From the NCBI RefSeq assembly GCF_014195655.1, contig NZ_JACICD010000001.1, positions 658,682 to 722,681 of the forward strand: 64,000 nt of DNA. The letters run 5' to 3'. Under the pieces are notes generated by a model. That model ran no database searches. It had not been told where the DNA came from and saw only the letters and a list, made by a program, of their open reading frames with translations. Below, piece by piece: positions 8,107 through 17,301 of the stretch. Position 1 is the stretch's first letter, and every line of letters starts with the position of its first letter. The position numbers were made by a program, and so were the translations under genes. The stretch comes from Ancylobacter tetraedralis (GTDB lineage Bacteria; Pseudomonadota; Alphaproteobacteria; Rhizobiales; Xanthobacteraceae).

Positions 8107-8889
8107 CTACCATTTGCTCGGCGGCAGGATCTTCGCCGCTTCCTGCGGCGAGCGTCCTTCCGCCAGAGCGGCGACCAGCACGCTCTCGCGCGAGGCCGCG
8201 ACTTGCGCCTTCTCCAGCACCGCGCCGGCGATTTCCGGTGGCACGATGATGAGCCCGTCATCGTCGCCCAGCACGAGGTCGCCCGGGCGGATCTGGACGC
8301 CGGCGATGGTGACGGTGCCGTTGAACTCCACCAGTTCGAGCCGATGCTTGCCGGTGCGAGGCGTCACGCTGCGCGACCACACGGCGAGGCCGGAGCGGAC
8401 GATGCTCGCCTTGTCACGCACCGAGCCGTCCACGACGATGCCGGCCAGCCCCTTGGCGTGCGAGGCGGTGGCGAGCAGGCCGCCGAAGCTGGACGCATCG
8501 ATGCCGCCGCCGCCATCCACCACGAACACGTCGCCAGCGCGTGTCAGCGTGATCTGATCGATGCCGCCACCGCGCGGCTTCTCGCCATTGACCAGCGCAT
8601 GACCCGCGAGGCGGCGTGCCCGCGACTGGCGCGCGGTGACCGCCGGACCGACGATGCGCTGGCCGGTGGCCAGGGGGCGCAGCGTCAGGGAGGGCACGGC
8701 GGTGTCGTAGCCGAACTCGTCGAGTATGTCGGCCACCATGGAGGTGAGATCGGGCAGCGCGAGGTAGCCGGCGATGATCGCCGGGTCGAAGCGCTCGATC
8801 TCGACCTGGCGGATGAGGCGGGGATCCAGATTGCCGACCAGACGGTCGGCATAGGGCCGGAGCTGCTCAAGAATGATGTCGGTGGACAT
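8107..8889 (-). CDS. RraA/HMG-aldolase family protein (divergent paralogue)
   Basis: A 260-residue member of the RraA-like superfamily, which includes 4-hydroxy-4-methyl-2-oxoglutarate/4-carboxy-4-hydroxy-2-oxoadipate aldolases. The metal and substrate motif VVDGSVRDKASIVRSGLAVW contains the conserved Arg158-Asp159, and the later loop reads PGDLVLGDDDGLIIVP. It carries about 40 more N-terminal residues than the two other RraA paralogues in this window (9961-10638 and 19724-20398) and is only distantly similar to them. It is cotranscribed with the DUF1932 dehydrogenase and a Bug binding protein. Aldolase or oxaloacetate-decarboxylase-like activity is the likely role. The RNase E inhibitor function is unlikely given the catabolic context. 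Confidence 0.85.
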   Translation of the reverse strand: MSTDIILEQLRPYADRLVGNLDPRLIRQVEIERFDPAIIAGYLALPDLTSMVADILDEFGYDTAVPSLTLRPLATGQRIVGPAVTARQSRARRLAGHALVNGEKPRGGGIDQITLTRAGDVFVVDGGGGIDASSFGGLLATASHAKGLAGIVVDGSVRDKASIVRSGLAVWSRSVTPRTGKHRLELVEFNGTVTIAGVQIRPGDLVLGDDDGLIIVPPEIAGAVLEKAQVAASRESVLVAALAEGRSPQEAAKILPPSKW

Positions 8890-8916
8890 GGTGTCTTCCT
8901 TCGACTGCGGCTTGGG

Positions 8917-9909
8917 TCACTGGGTCTGGATGTTCGCGGTGGCGACGACCTGCTTCCACTGCTCGTAGCCGCGGCGGATTTCGGCCTCGAACTCGGCCGG
9001 AGTCGAATTCACCAGCGTCATGCCCGCCTTGTCGGTCACAGCGAGGTAGGACGGGTCCTTGGCGAGGTCGACGATGGCGGTATTCAGCTCCTTGACGACG
9101 GCATCCGGCGTGGAGGCCGGGCCCAGCAGGCCGAGCCAGGAGCGAGAGACGAAGGCGTTGACGCCCGCTTCCTCAATGGTCGGGATATCAGGAGCGAACT
9201 TGCTGCGCTCCGCCGTGGCGACGCCGAGGGGGCGTATCTCGCCGCTCTTGAAATAGGGCAGCGAGGTGCTGAGCACGAGGAAGCCGACCTGAATGCGCTT
9301 GCCGAGCAGTTCCGCGATGATCTCGCCCTGGCCCTTCAGCGGCACATGCACGATGTCAATGCCGGTGAGCTGCTGCAGATAGGCGGTGTTGAGATGCTGG
9401 CCGGACCCGATGCCGGCCGTGCCATAGTTGAATTTGCCGGGATTGGCCTTGATGTAGGCGAGAACCTCCTTGAGGTCCTTGCCCGGCAGCGCCGGATCGA
9501 CCGCCAGCACGCTCGCCTGATCGGCCACCAGCACGATCGGCTTGAAGTCCTTGAAGATGTCGTAGCGCAGCTTGGTGTTCAGCGCCGGCACGGTGACGTG
9601 GTTCGAGGAGGTGAACAGGAAGGTGTGGCCATCGGTCGCCCGCGCGACATATTCCGTGCCGACCGCCGCCCCGGCGCCGGGGCGGTTCTCCACCACGAAG
9701 GACTGGCCGAACTTTTTCGACAGCTTGTCGGCGAGTTCGCGGGCGAGCAGGTCGGTGCCACCCCCCGGCGGGAAGGGCACCACAAGCTTTACCGGCTGGG
9801 TCGGCCAGGACTGCGCGAAGGCCGGCGCGCCGGCCGCAGCGATCCCCGAGGCGACGATGCCAGAGGCCAGAAGCAGCGCCAGACGCCGCAATAATTTTAT
9901 CTTTTCCAT
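8917..9909 (-). CDS. tctC: Bug/TctC family periplasmic binding protein
   Basis: A 330-residue exported solute-binding protein. The signal peptide covers about residues 1-32 (KIKLLRRLALLLASG, cleavage near AFAQS). Bug-family motifs are clear: PVKLVVPFPPGGGTDLLARE, FVVENRPGAGAAVGTEYVAR, YGTAGIGSGQHLNTAYLQQ and DIPTIEEAGV. As tctC of the operon that also encodes TctB and TctA, it should capture the organic acid and hand it to the membrane subunits. Bug proteins bind carboxylates through the N-terminal pocket. The ligand cannot be predicted, but the flanking RraA aldolases point to a hydroxy- or oxo-dicarboxylate. Confidence 0.93.
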   Translation of the reverse strand: MEKIKLLRRLALLLASGIVASGIAAAGAPAFAQSWPTQPVKLVVPFPPGGGTDLLARELADKLSKKFGQSFVVENRPGAGAAVGTEYVARATDGHTFLFTSSNHVTVPALNTKLRYDIFKDFKPIVLVADQASVLAVDPALPGKDLKEVLAYIKANPGKFNYGTAGIGSGQHLNTAYLQQLTGIDIVHVPLKGQGEIIAELLGKRIQVGFLVLSTSLPYFKSGEIRPLGVATAERSKFAPDIPTIEEAGVNAFVSRSWLGLLGPASTPDAVVKELNTAIVDLAKDPSYLAVTDKAGMTLVNSTPAEFEAEIRRGYEQWKQVVATANIQTQ

Positions 9910-9960
9910 AGAAAAACTTCCTAATTTGCCAAATTGAGCCAGCGCCCGCTGGCCGCGCGA

Positions 9961-10638
9961 TCAGATCTCGATGTCGATACCCTTGCGCCGCAGGATCGCT
10001 GGACCGAACAGATCCCAGGTCGTGATCGCACCACTTGCGAGCCGAGCCCGCAGCGCCGTTTCCTTCTCCGAACGCTGCTGGGCGACCTCGGCCACCCAAT
10101 CGATGTCGGCGAACGGGATCACCACGACGCCGTCATCGTCGCCAATGATGAGGTCGCCCGGGTGGACCTCCACCCCACCGACCACGATCGCCTCGGCAAG
10201 CGGGCCGAAGTAATCCTTGTCGCCCCGGCTCTTGAGGCTGAGCCCCCGCGCGAAGACCGGCAGGTCGCTCTCACGCAGGATGTTGCCGTCGCGCGCCGCG
10301 CCATCGATCAGCACGCCGGCGATACCGCGTTGCAGGGCGGCCTCGGCCATGACGTCGCCGAACGCCGCGCCCTCGGTGAACGCCTCGGCCGAATAGACGA
10401 TCACGTCGCCGCGCTTGGCGAGCGCGAGGGCGGCATGGCCCGTGAGATTGTCGCCCGGCTTGCCCTTGGCGGTGAAGGCCGGACCGAGCAGGCGCAGGCC
10501 CTTGCGGATGGGCTTGATGGCGTGATGCAGCGCGCCGCGTCGGCCGAACGCCTCATGCGCCGTCGCGGTGCCAATATCGGCGAAGGCGGCGATCTGCGCC
10601 GGGGTAGGGCGAGGAAAGTCGGGAGCGAACTTCGTCAT
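9961..10638 (-). CDS. RraA/HMG-aldolase family protein
   Basis: A 225-residue RraA-like protein, the typical length for 4-hydroxy-4-methyl-2-oxoglutarate aldolase relatives that cleave a C4-hydroxy-2-oxo acid to pyruvate and a keto acid. Landmarks are the N-terminal TAHEAFGRRGALHHAIKP, the loop AAFGDVMAEAALQRGIAGV, the Arg116-Asp117 pair in IDGAARDGNI, and PGDLIIGDDDGVVVIP. It is closely similar along its whole length to the protein at 19724-20398, so one arose by duplication of the other. It sits 19 bp after the ketopantoate-reductase-like gene in the long operon. Confidence 0.88.
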   Translation of the reverse strand: MTKFAPDFPRPTPAQIAAFADIGTATAHEAFGRRGALHHAIKPIRKGLRLLGPAFTAKGKPGDNLTGHAALALAKRGDVIVYSAEAFTEGAAFGDVMAEAALQRGIAGVLIDGAARDGNILRESDLPVFARGLSLKSRGDKDYFGPLAEAIVVGGVEVHPGDLIIGDDDGVVVIPFADIDWVAEVAQQRSEKETALRARLASGAITTWDLFGPAILRRKGIDIEI

Positions 10639-10657
10639 TGGAGTATCCTCGAAGGGG

Positions 10658-11755
10658 TCAGACAGCGTGGGCGGGCTGGTCGGTCCCGCGACTGGCGAAA
10701 CTCAGCAGCAGCGCGGGATGCGGCTTGGCGCGGCCCGCTTCAATCTCGCGCACCACGGCGCGCACATGTTCATTGGCCGGCACCGCGACGCCCACCTCGC
10801 GCGCACGGGCGATGACGAGGCCGTAGATCTCCTCCACCTCGGTCGGGCGCCCCTTGGCGACGTCCTGCCCCATGGAGGGGCGCTGGGCGTCGCTGCGCGC
10901 CTTGGTGGCGAGGGCCGCCGCCAGCAGCGCCTCCTCAACCTTGGCCAGCGCCGCGCCATCACCCTCGTCGGCGCGCGCATAGAGCGTCGCCGGCACCGGG
11001 CCGATGGACTCCAGCGCGAACCCCAGCCGCTCGCCGACGCGGATCGCCTCGCCGGCGACCTTGATCCCGAACCGGCGCAGCGCGGGGTCGCGATCCAGCG
11101 CGTTGATCGACAGGCCGCTGGCGGCCGACACGCCGTTGCGCATGGCGTTGGCGGCGAGCTTGGACCAGCGTTCTCCGGCCAGATTGGTGGTGACCTTGAC
11201 CGAATCCACCTTGCGCAGCAGCGCGCCCAGCGCCTCGATCCGTTCGGTGAGACGGCCATCGGGTTCACCGACGCGGAACACGTCGATGCCCGGGCTTCCG
11301 CGCGGCACCATGCGCTGCACATGGCCGGGCCCGTCGAGTTCCACGCCGATCCGCGCGGCGATCAGCCCGGCGACCCGCCCGTGCCCCACCACCTCGCCGA
11401 TGACGTCCTCATTGATGCCGTTCTGGGCCGAGACGACCAGCGCGCCCGGCGCCAGGAAGGGCCGGATCCGCTCGGCCGCGTGGCGCGTGGCGTAGGATTT
11501 CACGGCGATGAAGGTGAGGTCGATCGCCGGCCCTTCGCCAAGCCGGCCGATCTCGCTCTCATGCAGCATGGTGACGGGGATGGCGGCGGTCTCCTCCGGC
11601 GCCATGCCGTCGACGCGGAAGCCATACGCGCGCACCGCCGCGACATGGGCGGCCCAGCCGTCGACCAGCGTCACGTCCTCGCCCGCCGCCGCGAGCTGGG
11701 CGCCGATATAGCCGCCGACCGCACCGGCGCCGATGATTGCGATACGCGGCGCCAT
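10658..11755 (-). CDS. Ketopantoate reductase (PanE/ApbA)-like NADP-dependent reductase
   Basis: A 365-residue two-domain oxidoreductase. The Rossmann nucleotide motif is IAIIGAGAVGGYIGAQLAAA at the N-terminus. The ketopantoate-reductase hallmarks follow: TFIAVKSYAT, SAQNGINED, a lysine in KVTTNLAGERWSKLAANAMR, and the C-terminal RPSMGQDVAKGRPTEVEE. A typical PanE is about 300 residues and this group is longer, so a catabolic 2-oxo/2-hydroxy acid reductase is more likely than pantothenate synthesis. It begins one base after the binding-protein gene stop. A paralogue lies at 23993-25069. ATG 11755 was preferred because the longer upstream start would overlap that stop. Confidence 0.85.
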   Translation of the reverse strand: MAPRIAIIGAGAVGGYIGAQLAAAGEDVTLVDGWAAHVAAVRAYGFRVDGMAPEETAAIPVTMLHESEIGRLGEGPAIDLTFIAVKSYATRHAAERIRPFLAPGALVVSAQNGINEDVIGEVVGHGRVAGLIAARIGVELDGPGHVQRMVPRGSPGIDVFRVGEPDGRLTERIEALGALLRKVDSVKVTTNLAGERWSKLAANAMRNGVSAASGLSINALDRDPALRRFGIKVAGEAIRVGERLGFALESIGPVPATLYARADEGDGAALAKVEEALLAAALATKARSDAQRPSMGQDVAKGRPTEVEEIYGLVIARAREVGVAVPANEHVRAVVREIEAGRAKPHPALLLSFASRGTDQPAHAV

Positions 11756-11756
11756 C

Positions 11757-13358
11757 TCAGGCCCCGTTCTCGAGCCAGACATCCTTCAGTCCGCTGAAGG
11801 CCTGGTCGGGCGTGTCGGGGATGCCCCGCAGACGCTTGCTGTAGACCGTCAAACGCTGCAGCTCGAACAGCGGAATGTTCGGCAGGTCGGTCATGGCAAT
11901 CTTCTGCCAGCCCTCGAAAGCCGCCAGACGCTGGGCCGGATCCGGGTTGCTCTGGGTGATCTCGATCAGCTTGTCGAGTTCGGGGTTGGAGTAGCGCGCG
12001 CCATTGGTGTTGGGCACGCCCTTGGCGATGGATTTGGTCCAGTAGAGCCGGTAGAGGCCCATGGCCGGGTCGATCATCGCCGAGAACTGGCCGGCGCGGG
12101 TCTGGAAGTCGTAGTCGGTGTAGACGCGCTTGTAGAGGGTGGGCGTGTCCTGCGAGCGCAACTTGAGATCGATGCCGACCTGCTTGAGGTTCTGCCGGAG
12201 GAATTCGGCAGTGTTCTGCAGCGCATCCGTGTTCGATTCATAATCGAAGAAGATCGAGAAGCGCACGCCGCCGTCCTTGCGCGGGAAGCCCGCCTCGTCG
12301 AGCAGCGCGTTCGCCTTGGCCGGATCGAACGGATAGGCCGGCAGATTCTTCGAGAAGTACTTCTGGTAGTGCGGGATCGGGCTGGTGGCGACCGTGCCGA
12401 AGCCGTACCACGCCGCGTCGATCAGCCCCTGCTTGTCGATGGCATGGGCGATGGCCTGGCGCACCTTCACATTGCCGGTGATGGCGTCCTGGGTATTGAA
12501 CTCGAAGGTGAAGATGGGCGAGAGCCACTCATAGCCCTGCGTGGTGAAGGCGAGCTTGGGATCCTGCTTCAGACGGGCGATGTCGGCCAGCGGCACGGGA
12601 TCGAACGGGCCATACTGCACCTCGCCCACCTCGAAGGCGGCCGCGCGGGATGCGGCATCCGGGATGATGCGGAAGATCAGCTTGTCGACATACGGCTTGC
12701 CGGCATCCCAATAGTCCGGATTGCGCTCGAACTCGATGTATTCGCCCTTGTTCCAGCGCACGAAGCGGAACGGCCCGGTGCCGATCGGCTTGAGGTTGGC
12801 GGGGTTCTTGGCAGGCTCCGACCCGGCATAGATATGGGCCGGCAGCACCTGCGATTCCGCGGCGCTGAGGGCGCCCAGAATGATCGGCGAGGATTGCGAC
12901 AGGCGCAGCACCGCGGTCCGCTCGTCCGGCGTTTCCACGTCGGTCACGCTGGCGAAGGTGGTCCGCCCGCGCGGGTGGAGCTTTTTCCAGAGCTCCAGCA
13001 CGCTATAACGCACGTCCTTGGAGGTGAAGGGCGTGCCGTCATGCCATTTCACGCCGGGGCGCAGCTTGAAGGTGATGGAGAGGTTGTCCGGCGCGACCTC
13101 CCAGCTCTGGGCGAGGCTCGGCAGCGGCTGCATCGCGTGGTCGTAGCTTAGCAAGCCGTCATAGACGTTGGGCGAGACGACGTTGACCGAATAATGATTG
13201 CTCACCGCGCTGGTGAGCACGGTCGGCTCGGGGTTGATCACCGCCACCAGCGTGCCGCCCTTGAGGGGGCCGGCCGCGTGCACGGCGCCGCTGAACGCCG
13301 GCGCGACGGCCGAGCCCAGCAGCAGGGAGAGGAATGTACGACGTTCGATCGCGATCAC
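11757..13358 (-). CDS. Dipeptide/oligopeptide-type ABC transporter substrate-binding protein (SBP_bac_5)
   Basis: A 533-residue family-5 binding protein. A twin-arginine-like leader (AIERRTFLSLLLGSA, cleavage near AVHAAG) directs export. The mature protein contains the family pattern around LAQSWEVAPDNLSITFKLRP and GVKWHDGTPFTSKDVRYS, then GPFRFVRWNKGEYIEFERN. The start is a GTG at 13358 preceded by an AGGAG ribosome-binding site; no ATG fits the leader. It belongs with the ABC permeases and ATPases at 14604-18278, from which it is separated by the SfnB-like gene. Family members bind peptides, glutathione, opines or nickel complexes, so the ligand is open. Confidence 0.92.
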   Translation of the reverse strand: MIAIERRTFLSLLLGSAVAPAFSGAVHAAGPLKGGTLVAVINPEPTVLTSAVSNHYSVNVVSPNVYDGLLSYDHAMQPLPSLAQSWEVAPDNLSITFKLRPGVKWHDGTPFTSKDVRYSVLELWKKLHPRGRTTFASVTDVETPDERTAVLRLSQSSPIILGALSAAESQVLPAHIYAGSEPAKNPANLKPIGTGPFRFVRWNKGEYIEFERNPDYWDAGKPYVDKLIFRIIPDAASRAAAFEVGEVQYGPFDPVPLADIARLKQDPKLAFTTQGYEWLSPIFTFEFNTQDAITGNVKVRQAIAHAIDKQGLIDAAWYGFGTVATSPIPHYQKYFSKNLPAYPFDPAKANALLDEAGFPRKDGGVRFSIFFDYESNTDALQNTAEFLRQNLKQVGIDLKLRSQDTPTLYKRVYTDYDFQTRAGQFSAMIDPAMGLYRLYWTKSIAKGVPNTNGARYSNPELDKLIEITQSNPDPAQRLAAFEGWQKIAMTDLPNIPLFELQRLTVYSKRLRGIPDTPDQAFSGLKDVWLENGA

Positions 13359-13389
13359 GGGTCGCTCCTGTTCGTTTGATGGCGGTGCG

Positions 13390-14607
13390 TCAGGCGTTGG
13401 CGACCGGCGGCGCGATGCCGTCGAGGTACCAGGCACCCAGTCCCTTCGCGCGATAGGCCAGCGGGTCATGGGTGGTGTGGGTGCGGGCGTTGCGCCAATG
13501 GCGGTCGTAATTGGCGTCGGCGCGGGTGATCGACGCGCCGCCGACCTCGTAGAGCGTCTCGGACGTGCTCAACGCCACCTCGGCCGCGAAGATCTTGATC
13601 TCCGACACGCCGGCGGCCGCCTCGGCGACCAGCCGCTCCAGCGCCGCCCCCTCGACGCCGCGCGCGGGAGCATCCGCCACGCGGTCGATCAGATCGGCGG
13701 TGTGCAGGAATAGCGCCTGTGCCGCATGTGCCCGGGTCGCGATCTTGCCGATGGCGTGCTGGATGAACGGATCCTCCGCGGCACGCACGACGCCGCTCTC
13801 GCGCACCGTGCGGGCTCGGCTGCGGGCATAGGTGACTGAATCGTCCAGCACAGCGAGGCCGATGCCCACTTCCAGCCCCGCATGCAGCAGGTGGACCCCC
13901 GCATCGGTGTAATCGCGCGGCAAGCCATGCCAGCCGGCCGAGCTCATGATCTCGCTGTCAAGGACCAGAACATTCTCCAGCTCGGTCGTGCCGCTGGCCG
14001 TGGTGCGCTGGCCCATCCCGTCCCAGTCGTCGAGCAGGCGGATGCCATCACGCTCGCGCGGGATCAGCACCGCGACGCGTTCGCCGTCCGGCGTGATCGC
14101 GGTGACGCGCAGATGCTGGGCGAACAGGCTGCCGGTCGAATAGTATTTCCGCCCGTTCAGCCGCCAGTTCGCACCGTCCCGCGTCAGCGTCGTGGCGACC
14201 GCGCCGCGCACCGAGCCACCGAGTTCGGCATTGGCGACGCCGAACAAATCCCCCGCCACCACCCTCGCGAAGAAGTGGCGCTTCTGCTCCTCCGTACCAT
14301 GCAGCGCCAGCCGCTCGACCGAGGTGATATGCGGGATGAAGCCCTGTGCGACGTTGGTGTCCGCCTTGGAGAGCAGCAGATAGACCTCGGCGACCTGCCG
14401 CCAGCTGGCCTCCAGCCCGCCATAGCGGCGCGGGACACGCAATGCGCCGAGCCGACTGTGCCGAATCTCCTCGAACGCCTCGTAGGGCAGGATGTGTTCG
14501 CGGTCACGACGGGCGGCGTCGCGGGCGATGTCGTCGGCGAGTGCGCGGGCGACAGCCACGACGTCAATGTGGTCGCGCGTCAGCGCAACGGGGGAAGCGG
14601 CTGTCAT
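13390..14607 (-). CDS. SfnB/DszC-like acyl-CoA-dehydrogenase-fold flavin oxidoreductase
   Basis: A 405-residue protein with the acyl-CoA dehydrogenase fold. It resembles the SfnB sulfur-acquisition oxidoreductases and DszC-type FMNH2-dependent monooxygenases more than true acyl-CoA dehydrogenases. Visible features: IRHSRLGALRVPRRYGGLEA, VAQGFIPHITSVERLALHGT, GVANAELGGSVRG, LNGRKYYSTGSLFA, and DDWDGMGQRTTASGTTELEN. The usual catalytic glutamate region of acyl-CoA dehydrogenases is not apparent. Its ATG overlaps the upstream ATPase gene (ATGA), so it is part of the transporter operon. This suggests oxidation, perhaps C-S cleavage, of the imported compound using reduced flavin. The sulfur link is inference from family and context. 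Confidence 0.82.
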   Translation of the reverse strand: MTAASPVALTRDHIDVVAVARALADDIARDAARRDREHILPYEAFEEIRHSRLGALRVPRRYGGLEASWRQVAEVYLLLSKADTNVAQGFIPHITSVERLALHGTEEQKRHFFARVVAGDLFGVANAELGGSVRGAVATTLTRDGANWRLNGRKYYSTGSLFAQHLRVTAITPDGERVAVLIPRERDGIRLLDDWDGMGQRTTASGTTELENVLVLDSEIMSSAGWHGLPRDYTDAGVHLLHAGLEVGIGLAVLDDSVTYARSRARTVRESGVVRAAEDPFIQHAIGKIATRAHAAQALFLHTADLIDRVADAPARGVEGAALERLVAEAAAGVSEIKIFAAEVALSTSETLYEVGGASITRADANYDRHWRNARTHTTHDPLAYRAKGLGAWYLDGIAPPVANA

Positions 14608-15590
14608 GCGGGTACGAGTCCTTCTTGGAGGCAAAGCGACGAAACCTGGGATGTCTCGTGGAGGTGGCACGCGACCGCGCGCCCCTCGCCGGCGACGCGC
14701 AGCTGCGGAACCGCATGTCGACAGCGCGCCTGCACGAGCGGGCAGCGCGGATGAAAGGCGCAGCCGGTGGGCGGGTTGAGCGGGCTCGGCAATTCGCCGG
14801 TCACCACGGGCCTGTTCGCGATCCGGTGAGTACGCGGGCTGATGACCGGTACGGCCGCCAGCAACGCCTGTGTATAGGGATGAGCCGGTGCGGCCAGCAC
14901 GTCGGCATGCGTACCGGTCTCGACGATCCGGCCGAGATACATGACCGCCACGCGGTCGGCCATGTGCTGGACGACACCGATATCGTGACTGACGAACAGG
15001 TAGGCGAGCTTGTATTCCTGCTGCAGGTCAACCAGCAGGTTCAGAACCTGCGCCTGCAGCGATACGTCGAGAGCGGAGACCGGCTCGTCGAGCACCAGAA
15101 GCTCGGGTCCGCAGGCGAGCGCGCGGGCGATCGCGGCGCGCTGGCGCTGGCCGCCGGACAGCTCATGCGGGTAACGGTCTTTCAGCGAGGCCGCGAGCCC
15201 GACCTGATCCATCAGCGAAGCAACCCGGCGCGCGCGGGCGGCGCCATTGGCCTGCGTGGTCCGCAATGGCTCCTCGATGATCCGGGTCATGTCAAAGCGC
15301 GGATCGAGCGAGGACGCCGAGTCCTGGAACACCATCTGCAATTTGCGACGATAGGGCAGCAGGGCCCGTCCCTTCAGGCGGGCGATGTCGATCCCGTCGA
15401 TGCGAATCGCGCCACGGGCGACATCGGTGAGCCGCATCACGGCACGTGCGAGCGAGGACTTGCCGCAGCCGGATTCGCCCACCAGCCCGAGCGTCTCGCC
15501 GCGCCCGACCGCGAGGTCAACGCCTCGCACGGCCCGCACCGTGCCGCCATGCGAGCGGTAATCGACGTCCAGTCCCTGGATCTCGAGCAT
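14604..15590 (-). CDS. Oligopeptide/dipeptide ABC transporter ATP-binding protein, DppF/OppF-like
   Basis: A 328-residue ATPase with Walker [10 protein letters not shown] (about residue 38), Q-loop [11 protein letters not shown], signature LSGGQRQR, Walker [13 protein letters not shown] and H-loop [14 protein letters not shown]. The C-terminal oligopeptide-transporter extension carries the cysteine-rich [12 protein letters not shown], which in relatives can hold an Fe-S cluster. It partners the ATPase encoded by the next upstream gene; their stop and start codons share one base (TGATG). Together they energise the permeases DppB and DppC. Confidence 0.93.
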   Translation of the reverse strand: MLEIQGLDVDYRSHGGTVRAVRGVDLAVGRGETLGLVGESGCGKSSLARAVMRLTDVARGAIRIDGIDIARLKGRALLPYRRKLQMVFQDSASSLDPRFDMTRIIEEPLRTTQANGAARARRVASLMDQVGLAASLKDRYPHELSGGQRQRAAIARALACGPELLVLDEPVSALDVSLQAQVLNLLVDLQQEYKLAYLFVSHDIGVVQHMADRVAVMYLGRIVETGTHADVLAAPAHPYTQALLAAVPVISPRTHRIANRPVVTGELPSPLNPPTGCAFHPRCPLVQARCRHAVPQLRVAGEGRAVACHLHETSQVSSLCLQEGLVPA

Positions 15591-16435
15591 CAGCCGGCAA
15601 ACTCCCCGCTATCGACCAGCTCGGGCAGGCGTGGACGCGGCCCGAAGCGGGGGCGCGGCTGGGGACGCGCGGCGATCAGTCCGCGGCTATAGGGATGGCG
15701 CGGCGCCTCGAAGAAAGGAATGACGGGCTGTTCCTCGACGGCCTGCCCGTGACGCATCACCAGCACGCGGTCCGCCGTTTCCGACACGACCGCGAGGTCA
15801 TGTGTGATCAGCAGCAGCGCCATGCCGTTCTCGTTCTTGAGCTCCAGCAGCAATTGGAGGATCTGCGCCTGGATCGTCACGTCGAGTGCGGTGGTCGGCT
15901 CGTCGGCGATCAGCAGGGCCGGCCGCTGGGCCAGCGCAAGGGCGATGACGACGCGCTGGCGCATACCGCCCGACAGACGGTGCGGATATTCCCCGAGCCG
16001 CTGGCGCGGTGCGGGAATGCGCACGCGCTCCAGCAGGTGCAGGGCGTAATCGGCCGCCTCGCGTCGGCTGACGGGGCGATCCGCGCGGATCGCCTCGACG
16101 AGCTGCGCGCCGATGGTCATCACCGGGTTGAGCGAGGTGAGCGGATCCTGAAACACCATGGCGATGGGCGCGCCGCGATGCTTGCGGCGCTGGCGCGGGG
16201 TGAGGCCCAGGACCTCCTGCCCGGCGAGGCGGGCCGATCCGCCGATCCGCGCGGAGGGCAGCAGCCCCATCAGGCTGAGGCCGGTCACCGTCTTGCCGCA
16301 GCCGGATTCGCCGACGAGGGCCAGTGTTTCGCCCGGGGCGATGTCGAAGGACAATCGCTCCACGGCGGAGACGACACCCCGTGCGGCGGCAAAGCCGATC
16401 GACAGCTCGCGGACCTCCAGCAGCGACGGGCTCAT
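15590..16435 (-). CDS. Oligopeptide/dipeptide ABC transporter ATP-binding protein, DppD/OppD-like
   Basis: A 281-residue ATPase: Walker [13 protein letters not shown]-loop [11 protein letters not shown], signature LSGGMRQR, Walker [14 protein letters not shown]-loop [16 protein letters not shown] chose the ATG at 16435, which overlaps the permease stop by four bases. Longer readings would run far into the permease gene. It is somewhat short at the C-terminus compared with typical OppD (about 320 residues), lacking most of the extra cysteine-containing tail seen in its partner. Confidence 0.93.
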   Translation of the reverse strand: MSPSLLEVRELSIGFAAARGVVSAVERLSFDIAPGETLALVGESGCGKTVTGLSLMGLLPSARIGGSARLAGQEVLGLTPRQRRKHRGAPIAMVFQDPLTSLNPVMTIGAQLVEAIRADRPVSRREAADYALHLLERVRIPAPRQRLGEYPHRLSGGMRQRVVIALALAQRPALLIADEPTTALDVTIQAQILQLLLELKNENGMALLLITHDLAVVSETADRVLVMRHGQAVEEQPVIPFFEAPRHPYSRGLIAARPQPRPRFGPRPRLPELVDSGEFAG

Positions 16436-17301
16436 GCGTCGCCTCCGCGGAGTTCGCCCGCGCTCGTCCGGCGCACGCGCATGCGCGGGTTCAGCAGGTC
16501 CGCCACGCCCCCACCCAGCAGCACGAAGCCCATGACGGCGACAAAGATGGCAAGGCCGGGCAGCGCGGTGAGATACCAGGCGGTGCGCAGCAGCGGGCGG
16601 GCATTGCCGATCATGCTGCCCCAGGAGATCGTGTTGGGATCGCCGAGACCGAGAAAGGCGAGTGCGGCCTCGACCAGAATGGCGTGGGCGACCACGGCGG
16701 AGACCATGACGATCACCGGAGCGAGGCTGTTCGGCAGAATATGCGTGGCGATGATCCGGGCGTGGCCGAGGCCCATCGTCTCGGCGGCCAGCACATAGTC
16801 GGCGCGCCGGATTCGAAAGACTTCCGCGCGGGTCAGCCGCGCGATCTCGGGCCACGCTGTCAGCCCGATGGCCAGTGTGACGCTGCCGATGGACGGCGCC
16901 AGCACGGCCACCAGCACCATGGAGAACAGGAAAGTCGGGATGGTCTGGAAATACTCGCTGAGCCGGGTCAGCGCATCGTCGAGGCGGCCGCCCGCGTAAC
17001 CGGCGAGCGCTCCGACACTGACGCCGATCATCGTCGCGAGGATCGCGGCGCCGACGCCGATCGAGAGCGAAACGCGCGCGGCATGGCAGAGCTGGGCCGC
17101 GACGTCGCGGCCGAGCTGATCAGTCCCCAGGGGGAAGGCCGCATCGCGCAATGGCCAGAGCGAGCGAGGCCCGACCATGGCCATCGGATCGCCGGGATAG
17201 AGGACGCCGGCTCCCGTAGCGACGCCTGCCAGAGCCAGCAGCAGCGCCAGCCCGACGAGGGCAGAGGGGTTTGTACGCGCGAGGGCGATGAACCTGCTCA
17301 T
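16432..17301 (-). CDS. Dipeptide-type ABC transporter permease, DppC-like
   Basis: A 289-residue inner-membrane permease. An N-terminal membrane segment (ALVGLALLLALAGVATGAG) is followed by the periplasmic loop ending in LGTDQLGRDVAAQLCHAARV, a hallmark of DppC/OppC. The BPD transport core follows, with the coupling-helix region AEVFRIRRADYVLAAETMG. Start and stop codons overlap the neighbouring genes by four bases each. It pairs with the DppB-like permease to form the translocation channel. Confidence 0.93.
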   Translation of the reverse strand: MSRFIALARTNPSALVGLALLLALAGVATGAGVLYPGDPMAMVGPRSLWPLRDAAFPLGTDQLGRDVAAQLCHAARVSLSIGVGAAILATMIGVSVGALAGYAGGRLDDALTRLSEYFQTIPTFLFSMVLVAVLAPSIGSVTLAIGLTAWPEIARLTRAEVFRIRRADYVLAAETMGLGHARIIATHILPNSLAPVIVMVSAVVAHAILVEAALAFLGLGDPNTISWGSMIGNARPLLRTAWYLTALPGLAIFVAVMGFVLLGGGVADLLNPRMRVRRTSAGELRGGDA

